In this document: positions 17,939 through 25,650 of the stretch, piece after piece
Layout: each line of letters starts with the position of its first letter
How positions within the stretch are numbered: position 1 is the first letter of the stretch
Assembly (NCBI GenBank): GCA_963766195.1
Contig: CAVXYY010000005.1
Coordinates: forward strand, 930,001-994,000
Reading direction: 5' to 3'
DNA from: JAHEFT01 sp963766195
Lineage (GTDB): Bacteria; Pseudomonadota; Gammaproteobacteria; Xanthomonadales; SZUA-36
DNA length: 64,000 nucleotides
Notes under the pieces: model-generated
Seen by the model: the letters and a program-made list of their open reading frames with translations, nothing else
Told to the model about the DNA's origin: nothing
Database searches by the model: none
Program-made: the position numbers and the translations under genes

Positions 17939-19042
17939 CTAGCTGTGGTGGGGTGTTCCCGGCCTGTCTGAGCGCCGCATGCCTTCCGGCAACGGATCCG
18001 GTCCGGGCACTTCCTCGCCAAATTCATAGTGGATCCGTTCCATCAGGTAACACAGGCAATCCTGTTGGATGACCCTGCGGTCGAGCGTGAGCATTGACGG
18101 CATGGTTTCCCGCGTCGTTGTTACCTGTCCCCCTGCAAAGGAAAAGTATTCGCCGGTGACATCCCGGCCTTCGGGGTTGAAGGCGAACAAGGGCTGCGCT
18201 GTGGGATTGCGCAAACTGCCAAAAGAAGTGCCGGCCGGAAGTTCGCAGAAATTGTAAGCGTCCAGGTCTTCCTGCAACGTCAGCTCGGCGGGCACGCGGC
18301 CAAATCCGAAAAGCACGTTGTCATTGACGCGAACGGTAGCCACCATGTGAAACAGGTGAACCGCGTCTGCAGCGATTGGCTGGTTGGAGATACTCTCCAG
18401 GTGCAGGCAGGTTTCCAGGAATGCCAGCGTATGATCGGTGCCGTGAATTTCACCGGCCTGGCCGCATTCCAGGGTCAGTGAAGGACAGTGCGCTGACATG
18501 GAAAGTGAGAGCGTCCCGGCGGGCATGGTGAAGTAAACGACTTTGAGGGAAAATAACGACGCCAGGCGAAGAAAATCGGATCGAATCAGGTTAACTGCCG
18601 CATAATGGGGGTTCAGCCCCGTGTTGTTGTGGATGTCAATTACCGCCAGCGGCTGTAATTCCTGCATGCGATCGTAGATTCGACGGAACAAACGCGTGTA
18701 TGCACTGTCCACTTCATTGCCGCCGGGCCAGCACCGGTTGAAATCCGGTTGGTCGTCAAGCCTGCGCAAACGGTGCTTGGCCGCCAGCGGATTGCCGATC
18801 AGGATCAGCAGCGAACGGGGCAGTTCATCCAGCGGGGCGTGGTGCTTGAGCAGACGGCGCACTGCTTCCCAGCCGGTTACTTCGTTGCCGTGCTGGAGCA
18901 CTGATATGACCAGGGGCTTTTTCTCACGACCCTGGAGGTGAATCAAGGTCGGGCCGGTTAATTGTTGGTGCAGGGCGGATGCCGGACGCTCGAGAAGGCC
19001 TTCCGGTAGATGATCCAGTTCTGTGAAGTCAAGTGAAACCAT
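17939..19042 (-). CDS. Succinylglutamate desuccinylase/aspartoacylase family protein
   Basis: This 367-residue protein has the M14-like zinc-carboxypeptidase fold of the AstE/AspA family. The zinc site is seen as VLQHGNE (His and Glu) and the later DIHNNTG (His). GNPLAAKHRLRRLDDQPDFNRCWPG, quoted as KHRLRRL and DFNRCWPG, carries substrate-carboxylate-binding Arg/Asn residues. LTLECGQAGE holds the catalytic Glu. Family members deacylate N-acyl amino acids or related amides. The substrate is not predictable; it is not in an arginine-catabolic (ast) operon. It is a single gene, flanked by a REP pair downstream. Confidence 0.86.
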   Translation of the reverse strand: MVSLDFTELDHLPEGLLERPASALHQQLTGPTLIHLQGREKKPLVISVLQHGNEVTGWEAVRRLLKHHAPLDELPRSLLILIGNPLAAKHRLRRLDDQPDFNRCWPGGNEVDSAYTRLFRRIYDRMQELQPLAVIDIHNNTGLNPHYAAVNLIRSDFLRLASLFSLKVVYFTMPAGTLSLSMSAHCPSLTLECGQAGEIHGTDHTLAFLETCLHLESISNQPIAADAVHLFHMVATVRVNDNVLFGFGRVPAELTLQEDLDAYNFCELPAGTSFGSLRNPTAQPLFAFNPEGRDVTGEYFSFAGGQVTTTRETMPSMLTLDRRVIQQDCLCYLMERIHYEFGEEVPGPDPLPEGMRRSDRPGTPHHS

Positions 19043-19208
19043 AAGATGGACGCCAAGATACAGGCAATAAAGTCAGGAAGAAAGGGTAAGGAAGATAAAG
19101 GAGCTTCTGATCAAAAATGTACAGGCTACTTTGGCTTGAATTTCATGTGCAGTGACATCAGTTTCGAATTCAAGATCCATCGCGGGAGGACAATTGTGGG
19201 GATTCCTG

Positions 19209-20141
19209 ATGAATGAATTAAGTATTGACGCCAGGTCTCTGGTCAAAAGGTACGGCGACCTGGTAGCGGTTGACGATCTGAGTTTCCAGGTGCGGGCAGG
19301 GGAAGTGCTGGGTTTTCTCGGACCCAACGGCGCCGGAAAATCAACAACGATGAAAATGCTTACCGGTTTCCTGGCACCGACTTCGGGCAGTGCATTGATC
19401 AATGGTCATGACATCGTCAGTGATTCTCTGGCTGCGAGGCGCTGTATCGGTTACCTGCCGGAAGGCGCACCAAGCTACGGGGAAATGACGGTCAGGCGGT
19501 TCCTCGAATTCATTGCCAGGGCGCGCGGCTTCTATGGAAAAAAAGCGGCCAGCGCGGCGGGCGCTGCGATCGAGCGGCTCAACCTCGAGCGGGTTCCGGA
19601 GCAGACCATTGAAACCCTGTCAAAAGGATTCAAGCGCCGGGTCGGTTTGGCGCAGGCAATCCTTCACGATCCCCGGGTGCTGATCCTCGATGAGCCCACT
19701 GACGGCCTTGACCCCAACCAGAAGCATGAAGTCAGGCGGCTGATACGCGAGATGTCCCATGACAAAATCATCGTCATTTCCACGCACTTGCTGGAAGAAG
19801 TCCATGCCGTGTGCAACCGGGCGGTGATCATTGCCGATGGCCGCCTGCTGGTCGACGATACCCCGGCCGGGCTGATTGCCCGATCCCGATATCATGACGC
19901 GGTGACGCTGGTGGTCGAGCAACCCGAGCGCGTTGCAAGCGTACTCAGTGAATTACCCCAGGCCCGTAAGGTCGAACTTCGGGAGGGTGAATTGACGGTA
20001 TTTCCCGCCCAGGGTTGCAAACTGTTCGAAGTGATCTCCGACGCGGTGCGCGAACATGGCTGGGCGGTCAGCGAATTACGCCTGGAGGCCGGCAGGCTTG
20101 ATGAAGTATTCCGGCAGATTACCAAGGGAGAGGTGGCATGA
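19209..20141 (+). CDS. gldA: ABC transporter ATP-binding protein, GldA-like
   Basis: This is an ATPase of about 310 residues from the drug/exporter-type ABC family. Walker A is GPNGAGKSTT, signature LSKGFKRRVGLAQA, Walker B VLILDEPTDGLDP, and the H-loop is STHLLEEV. The C-terminal 70 residues form the small accessory domain typical of GldA/CcmA-type ATPases. ATG 19209 gives the normal MNELSIDARSLVKRYGD start. Its stop overlaps the permease start. With the next three genes it makes the GldAFG/DUF4340 system common in marine Proteobacteria, where the substrate is unknown; gliding is not implied here. Confidence 0.93.
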   Translation: MNELSIDARSLVKRYGDLVAVDDLSFQVRAGEVLGFLGPNGAGKSTTMKMLTGFLAPTSGSALINGHDIVSDSLAARRCIGYLPEGAPSYGEMTVRRFLEFIARARGFYGKKAASAAGAAIERLNLERVPEQTIETLSKGFKRRVGLAQAILHDPRVLILDEPTDGLDPNQKHEVRRLIREMSHDKIIVISTHLLEEVHAVCNRAVIIADGRLLVDDTPAGLIARSRYHDAVTLVVEQPERVASVLSELPQARKVELREGELTVFPAQGCKLFEVISDAVREHGWAVSELRLEAGRLDEVFRQITKGEVA

Positions 20142-20887
20142 TGAGCAACTCCCTGAAAGCCGTTTCAAACGTTACACGGCGGGAACTGTACGGTTATTTT
20201 TCAACCCCGGTAGCCTGGGTTTTCATCGTGATATTCCTGGTGATGTCCGGTGTATTCACATTTTACATCGGCGCTTTTTATGAACGTGGAATTGCCGGTC
20301 TGGATCCGTTTTTCCAGTTCCATCCCTGGTTATACCTGTTCCTGGTTCCGGCCATCGGAATGAGGTTATGGGCCGAGGAGCGGCGTTCCGGAACGGTGGA
20401 GCTGTTGCTGACGCTGCCCATTACCACCTGGCAGGCGGTTCTTGGAAAATTCCTGGCTGCCTGGGTGTTTGTGGGCCTGGCGCTGGCGTTGACTTTTCCG
20501 GTCTGGTTGACCGTGAACTACCTGGGCAAGCCCGATAACGGCATTGTGTTGGCAGCCTACCTGGGAAGCTGGCTGATGGCAGGCGGCTTCCTGGCGATTG
20601 CATCCTGTATGTCGGCAGTGACCAGGAACCAGGTCGTGGCCTTCATTCTCAGTGTCGTGGTCTGCTTCGGATTCCTTCTCAGCGGACTGCCCATGGTCAT
20701 GAACCTGTTCACCGGTTGGGCGCCCCAGGTAGTCCTGGACGTTATCGCCAGTTTCAGTTTCCTGACTCACTTCACAGACATTTCCAGGGGGGTGATTGAT
20801 TTGCGTGACCTGGTCTATTTTGCTCTGGTCATGTTGCTATGGCTGCTGGCCACGACCATCGTTCTCGAAATGAAAAAGTCGGACTGA
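20138..20887 (+). CDS. gldF: ABC transporter permease, GldF-like
   Basis: This 249-residue integral membrane protein has six predicted helices and belongs to the ABC2 permease type (NVTRRELYGYFSTPVAWVFI; RLWAEERRSGTVELLLTLP, the characteristic coupling segment, then QAVLGKFLAAWVF). It pairs with the upstream ATPase, with which it overlaps by 4 bp, and with the GldG-like protein 10 bp downstream. Subunit assignment rests on order and family form. Confidence 0.92.
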   Translation: MMSNSLKAVSNVTRRELYGYFSTPVAWVFIVIFLVMSGVFTFYIGAFYERGIAGLDPFFQFHPWLYLFLVPAIGMRLWAEERRSGTVELLLTLPITTWQAVLGKFLAAWVFVGLALALTFPVWLTVNYLGKPDNGIVLAAYLGSWLMAGGFLAIASCMSAVTRNQVVAFILSVVVCFGFLLSGLPMVMNLFTGWAPQVVLDVIASFSFLTHFTDISRGVIDLRDLVYFALVMLLWLLATTIVLEMKKSD

Positions 20888-20897
20888 GGAGACAGGC

Positions 20898-22760
20898 ATG
20901 CACAAGAAATCGGTCTATTCAATCGGCTCATTGATCCTGCTGATGGTGCTTTTCGTGGCTATCAACATATTGTCCGGAAACCTGCTCAAAGGGTTGCGAT
21001 TCGACCTTACGGAAAACGGTCTTTACACGCTGAGCGAAGGCAGCAGGAACATCCTGGACCAACTGCAGGAGCCCGTTACGCTGTACCTGTTTTTCTCAGA
21101 AGACTCCAGCCGCGATTTGCCCCAGATTCGAAGTTACGCCAGGCGTGTCGGTGAATTGCTCGAGGAATTTGTCAACCACAGCAACGGTAAACTGGTGCTG
21201 AAGCGTATCGATCCGGCGCCGTTTTCGGAACAGGAAGACCAGGCTGCGGCTTTTGGTCTGCAGGCCGTTCCGGTGGGGGCTTCAGGGTCGACCCTATACC
21301 TGGGAATCGCCGGCAGCAATTCCATTGACGTGGTGCAGGCGATGCCGTTCCTGCAGCCGTCCAAAGAAAAGTTTCTCGAGTACGACCTGGCCAAAATGAT
21401 TTCGTCGCTGGGTAATCCCGAACGTAAAACCATCGGCCTGCTTTCCTCGCTGGCCATGGAGCCGGGTTTCGACCCGATGACCCAGTCGAGCCGCGATGGA
21501 TGGGTACTTTACGACCAGCTCAGCCAGTTGTTCGAAATCGAGAGTATCCCGGCGGACGCCCAGGCGCTTCCGGATGATCTCGACGTGTTGTTGCTGGTGC
21601 ATCCCAGGAATCTCGGGGAGGGTATGCTTGCCGAGGTCGAACAGTTTGTCCTGGGTGGCGGGCACCTGGTCGCTTTCCTGGACCCTTTCGCAGAGTCCGA
21701 CCGGGGTGATCCCGGTGATCCGATGGCCCAGATGCAGGCGGGTAGTGCTTCATCCCTGGGTTCCCTGCTGGACGCCTGGGGCGTCAGCTACGACCCGACG
21801 CGGGTGATTGGAGACCTGCAGTACGGGGCGGGAACCGCCGGTTCCAGGCACATCGGCATCCTCTCCGTTCCGGCCGACGGCCTCAATGACGGGACATCGT
21901 CACGTCCGGACTGGAACTGGTCAATTTTTCATCGGTTGGATGGTTTGCCCCGGCGGAAAACGCAGGCACTACCTTTGAGCCCCTGGTGCAGAGCAGCGAA
22001 AACGCGGCGCCGATGGACTCCTCCCGACTGCGGTTCCTGGCCAACCCGGCGGATTTGATGAGCGGCTTCAACCCGACCGGGGAGCCGCTACGCACTGGCG
22101 GCCCGGATCACCGGGTCTGCGGTGGCTTCCCTGCCGGCCCCGGACGATGGCGCAGAGACTTATCTTTCGGAATCGGGCGAAGGCGGTATCAATGTATTGC
22201 TGTTTGCGGATACAGATGTTCTGACCGATTGGACCTGGCTGCAAAAACAGCCGTTTTTTGGTGAGGACGTGATCACGGCCTTTGCCGACAACGGTTCGCT
22301 GGCGGTCAACGCCGTCGACAACATGCTCGGTAACCAGGACCTGATCAGCATTCGCACCCGCGCCAGTTCCAGCCGGCCTTTTGACCGCGTCGACCAGATA
22401 CGGGTTGCTGCTGAAAAATCGTATCGTGCAAAAGAAGAACGCCTGCAGTCGGAGCTGGAGGAAACGGAACGCAAACTCACTGAATTACAGGCCGCCAAGG
22501 GTGAAAGCGAACTCACGGTCATGAGCCCGGAACAGCAGCTTGAAATCCAGCGCTTCGTCGACCGGAAGTTCCAGATCCGGCGCGAATTGCGCCAGGTTCA
22601 ACACGATTTGCAACGCGATATCAACCAGCTTGGAACCCGGTTGAAACTTCTCAACATCGGCCTGATACCGACTGCGGTGATGATATTTGCGCTGATTTAC
22701 GGCTACCGCAAGCGGAAGCGGCAGACCCGGTCGCGTGCGCGGGTCGGAGAGAATCCATGA
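20898..22760 (+). CDS. gldG: GldG-like ABC auxiliary protein, two frameshifts in this sequence
   Basis: This is a membrane-anchored periplasmic subunit (ABC_transp_aux domain). It has an N-terminal helix, the family motif FDLTENGLYTLSEGSRNIL, a GATase-like periplasmic domain (LLLVHPRNLGEGMLAEVEQFVLGGGHLVAFLDPFAES, quoted in two parts as LLLVHPRN and QFVLGGGHLVAFLDPF), a coiled coil (KEERLQSELEETERKLTEL) and a C-terminal helix followed by a basic tail. The frame breaks near 21890 (GGG run, one G apparently missing) and near 22085; between these the frame gives DIVTSGLELVNFSSVGWF and after it YALAARITGSAVASL. Both halves are needed for one normal-length protein, so error is likely. The stop overlaps the DUF4340 gene. 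Confidence 0.85.
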
Positions 22761-23847
22761 GCAGAAAGCATTTCTCCTGGCTGTTGCTGGCCACCATCGT
22801 GGTGGCTGTCCTGGTTCTTGTTTTCCCCGGCAGGACGGGCAGGGAGAGCAGTATTGACCAGGGGGTTTTGATCCCGGGACTGGCTGAGCAGGTCAACGAC
22901 ATCCGCTGGCTTCGGCTCACCGGAGCGGGCGACGAAGTCATCGCCACCCTGATGCGTGAGGACAACGCCTGGGTCGTAGAGGAAGTATCGGCGTACCGGG
23001 CTGACTGGGGCGCGGTCAAAACGCTTCTTTCCTCGCTGTCCCGTGCAGAAATCATCGAGGAAAAAACGTCGAAACCCGGGTACTACCCGAGACTGGGGGT
23101 CGAAGACGTCAGTGCGGCCGAAGCTGCCGGCGTGATGGTCGAGTTTGAAGCGGACATCCGGGTTGCCTGCTGTGATCATCGGCAACAGCGCACAGGGGCG
23201 TGAAGGGCAGTATGCGCGCCTGAAGGACTCGGCAAAAAGCGTATTGATTGGCACCCGTATCGACGTACCCGGCAGACCGGATCGCGTGGCTGGACAAAGC
23301 GATAGTTGATATTGCGGAAGCCGAAGTGGTTGAGTATGAAATCATCCACCCGGACGGGGAGTCCATCAAGGCGGTCAAGGCATCCGCTGATGATGAGAAT
23401 TTTGACTTGCAGGCCCTGCCTGAAGGCCGCGAGATCAAATCGGACTGGGCCGTGAATGCGCCGGCCAATTCATTGGCTGCGCTGGAACTGCAGGCCGTGG
23501 TGCCTGCGAGCCAGATGGATTGGGAAAACGCAAGCCGGTTCCGGATACTGACTGCGGACGGCTTGACGCTGGATCTGGAACTGCTGACCGTCCCTGGCCC
23601 CGACGGGGAAGAAGCCTCATCCGGGCAGTGGTTGCGCCTGGAAGCCGGCGTTTATACGACTGCCGTCGGATCCGTGGCAGATGACGAAACGAATGAATCA
23701 GCGACCCTGGCGCGGGCGGAAGAAATCAACCGGCGGGCCGGGGGCTGGGCTTACCGGGTTCCCGGTTACCGGGTTGAATCGATGACCCGGAGGATGGATG
23801 ATCTGCTGCAGCCGGCTGGAGGGGATGATGAGCCGTCTGCGTTATAA
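22757..23847 (+). CDS. DUF4340 protein, two frameshifts in this sequence
   Basis: This has an N-terminal transmembrane helix (FSWLLLATIVVAVLVLVFPG) and a long periplasmic domain of the DUF4340 type (DIRWLRLTGAGDEVIATL, DNAWVVEEVSAYRADWGAV). The reading frame shifts at about 23165 and again at about 23270, giving IIGNSAQGREGQYARLKDS then ADRIAWLDKAIVDI. DUF4340 proteins regularly follow GldG in this transporter type and may form its periplasmic partner; the role is not known. Its 3' end overlaps the alkA-type gene start by about 20 bp. Confidence 0.78.
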
Positions 23848-24463
23848 CCGCAGGCAGGCAGTCGAATACCTTTGTGGACGGTGTCATCACCTGGGTCGGG
23901 TCATCGGTGATTACGGCCCCCTGACGCTCAGGGTAACCCGGGGCACCGACCTGTTCAACGCGCTTTCGGCGGCAATCGTCTACCAGCAATTGTCCGGAAA
24001 AGCAGCATCCACGATTCATGGAAGGTTTTCGGCCCTGTTCACAAACCAGGTGCCGGAAGCCGTCCAGGCTACCGGCTTTTCCATGGAACAATTGCGGGCG
24101 GTCGGCCTGTCACGCAACAAGGCCCTGGCGATAAAGGACCTGGCTGAAAAATCGCTTGACGGCACCCTGAAACCGCTTCGGAGCATGACCCGCCTCGATG
24201 ACGAAGAAGTCATCGAAAACCTTTGCGCTGTGCGGGGAATCGGACCCTGGACGGCACAGATGTTCCTGATTTTTGACCTGGGGCGTCCCGATGTCATGCC
24301 GGCGACAGACCTGGGAGTGCAGAAAGGGGTGCAGGCGGTTTACGGCATGGATGAGTTGCCCGCTCCCGGTGAAGTGCTGGAAAGGACCCGCCACCTGGCG
24401 CCTTACCGTTCGGTGGCGAGCTGGTACTTCTGGAAAGTCGCCGATACGCCGCTGCTCTCTTGA
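23828..24463 (+). CDS. alkA: DNA-3-methyladenine glycosylase II (HhH-GPD)
   Basis: This glycosylase of about 211 residues removes alkylated bases from DNA. The helix-hairpin-helix is CAVRGIGPWTAQMFLIF and the catalytic Asp lies in MPATDLGVQKG; AIVYQQLSGKAAST is also typical. It lacks the AlkA N-terminal Ada-like region, so it resembles the short archaeal/bacterial AlkA forms. ATG 23828 follows GGAGGGG at good spacing; an adjacent ATG at 23825 is also possible. It overlaps the DUF4340 gene, so DNA repair is cotranscribed with the ABC system, which is unexplained. Confidence 0.9.
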   Translation: MSRLRYNRRQAVEYLCGRCHHLGRVIGDYGPLTLRVTRGTDLFNALSAAIVYQQLSGKAASTIHGRFSALFTNQVPEAVQATGFSMEQLRAVGLSRNKALAIKDLAEKSLDGTLKPLRSMTRLDDEEVIENLCAVRGIGPWTAQMFLIFDLGRPDVMPATDLGVQKGVQAVYGMDELPAPGEVLERTRHLAPYRSVASWYFWKVADTPLLS

Positions 24464-24494
24464 AACTGCAGGCTCCAGTGCATATCTAACAGCG

Positions 24495-24959
24495 ATGAAT
24501 TTACTCGATCATTTTGTCCTGCACCACGTCCAGGTATCCCTGCTGAAAGCCCGTCTTATTCACGTCAGCAAGGAAGCCGGCGCCCAGAAGGCCAAGGTAG
24601 AGCTCAACCTCACGCCCAGAGTGCTGGATACCGACAGTACCGAGAGTCTGCCGTCCTACCAGGTCAGTGCGCTTCTGAGCTGCAAGGGCGGGGCGGAAAA
24701 CGAATCGGACCCGAAATTCGTGGCGCAGGTCGGCCTCGAGGTTATTTACCGGCAGATCGACGGTGAGCCGGTGGACATCACCCGGTTTACCCGGAATCAT
24801 GCCAGCCTGACCCGCCAGCTCTATCCGCTGCTTCAGCAGGAAATGCGGATGCTGCTGGTGCGCTTGGGATTGGAGCAAATCCAGCTGCCGTTCGACCTGG
24901 CGGCCCGGGTCAGTTTACCGGAAGGCGAGTTGGTCCAGATATCCGGCAGTGTTCACTGA
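24495..24959 (+). CDS. SecB-like fold hypothetical protein
   Basis: This 154-residue soluble protein has an N-terminal HHVQVSLLKARLIHV strand, a central antiparallel region (YQVSALLSCKGG, FVAQVGLEVIYRQIDG) and a C-terminal helix plus strand, LYPLLQQEMRMLLVRLGLEQIQLPFDL (quoted as LYPLLQQEMRML and LEQIQLPFDL). The order and the LF/LY-P-helix-LP ending are those of SecB-type chaperones, which bind unfolded chains, but identity is low by eye. It is not the canonical secB, which usually neighbours grxC or gpsA. ATG 24495 gives a natural length. Function unproven. Confidence 0.66.
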   Translation: MNLLDHFVLHHVQVSLLKARLIHVSKEAGAQKAKVELNLTPRVLDTDSTESLPSYQVSALLSCKGGAENESDPKFVAQVGLEVIYRQIDGEPVDITRFTRNHASLTRQLYPLLQQEMRMLLVRLGLEQIQLPFDLAARVSLPEGELVQISGSVH

Positions 24960-24974
24960 CCCGCGTAACCCACA

Positions 24975-25541
24975 TCATCTGGGTTTACCAGGGTCTTTCC
25001 AGGCCCAGTGCCACGGTTCGTAGATGACTCCAAACGGGTTTCCGCGGGGAAAGGACAGGGAAAATCCAAACCGGCCGGCATGTTCGGTCAGCCATGAAAA
25101 CGCTTCACTTTGTTCGAACTCTTCTTCCAGAACGGCAAACCCTGGCGTGGTGACATCAATCGCCCGTCCCGTGTGGTGTTCGCTGTAGCCGGGTGCTGCC
25201 GAAACGCAGAGGATATCCTGGATGCATTGCCCGCTTTCCAGCTTTTTTCTTATGATGCCGGCCTGGTAATCGACCGATCGGAATGCCGAAACGGCTTGCA
25301 GAACGACCTGGTCAGCGGCTGCTGATTCAACCATTGAGCACCAGGCGTTCGCGGCACCCGGTATCATGCGCTGGTCACGCTGGTAGATGTCGGGGCCAAT
25401 GGAAACCAGGCGGCTTGCCTCCAGTTGAAGTGGCATTGACATATTTTCCAGGTAATCCCTGCCGATTTCGAGATCCCTGTTTATGACGGAAACGCGATGC
25501 AGGTAAAGGCGTTTTTTGAAGAAGGAAAAAATAAACGTCAC
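24975..25541 (-). CDS. D-alanyl-D-alanine carboxypeptidase family protein (VanY/M15B-like)
   Basis: This 188-residue protein has the M15B zinc-peptidase motifs: GYSEHHTGRAIDV (SxHxxGxAxD) and YEPWHWAW with the second His. SAFRSVDYQAGI is also typical. Family members trim the terminal D-Ala from peptidoglycan peptides. No signal peptide is obvious; the N-terminus (FIFSFFKKRLYLH) is only weakly hydrophobic, so export is uncertain. It is convergent with the SecB-like gene and divergent from the Pho-box promoter of pstC. Confidence 0.86.
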   Translation of the reverse strand: MTFIFSFFKKRLYLHRVSVINRDLEIGRDYLENMSMPLQLEASRLVSIGPDIYQRDQRMIPGAANAWCSMVESAAADQVVLQAVSAFRSVDYQAGIIRKKLESGQCIQDILCVSAAPGYSEHHTGRAIDVTTPGFAVLEEEFEQSEAFSWLTEHAGRFGFSLSFPRGNPFGVIYEPWHWAWKDPGKPR

Positions 25542-25610
25542 GCTCCTGTCATCTGGCCGGTGTATACATTATACGGGATATAGCCGTCTTCCATGATCCA
25601 GCGGCTTTCA

Positions 25611-25644
25611 CTGTAATAAAACTGTCACAAATGCCGCATAGCAT
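25611..25644 (+). promoter_or_regulatory. Pho box and -10 of pstC
   Basis: Direct repeats CTGTAAT and CTGTCAC are separated by AAAA (25611-25628), matching the PhoB consensus in 12 of the 14 repeat positions or better. A -10-like TAGCAT at 25639-25644 follows after 10 bp. The predicted transcription start falls at about 25651, which is the A of the pstC ATG. Confidence 0.85.
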
Positions 25645-25650
25645 GCCTGT

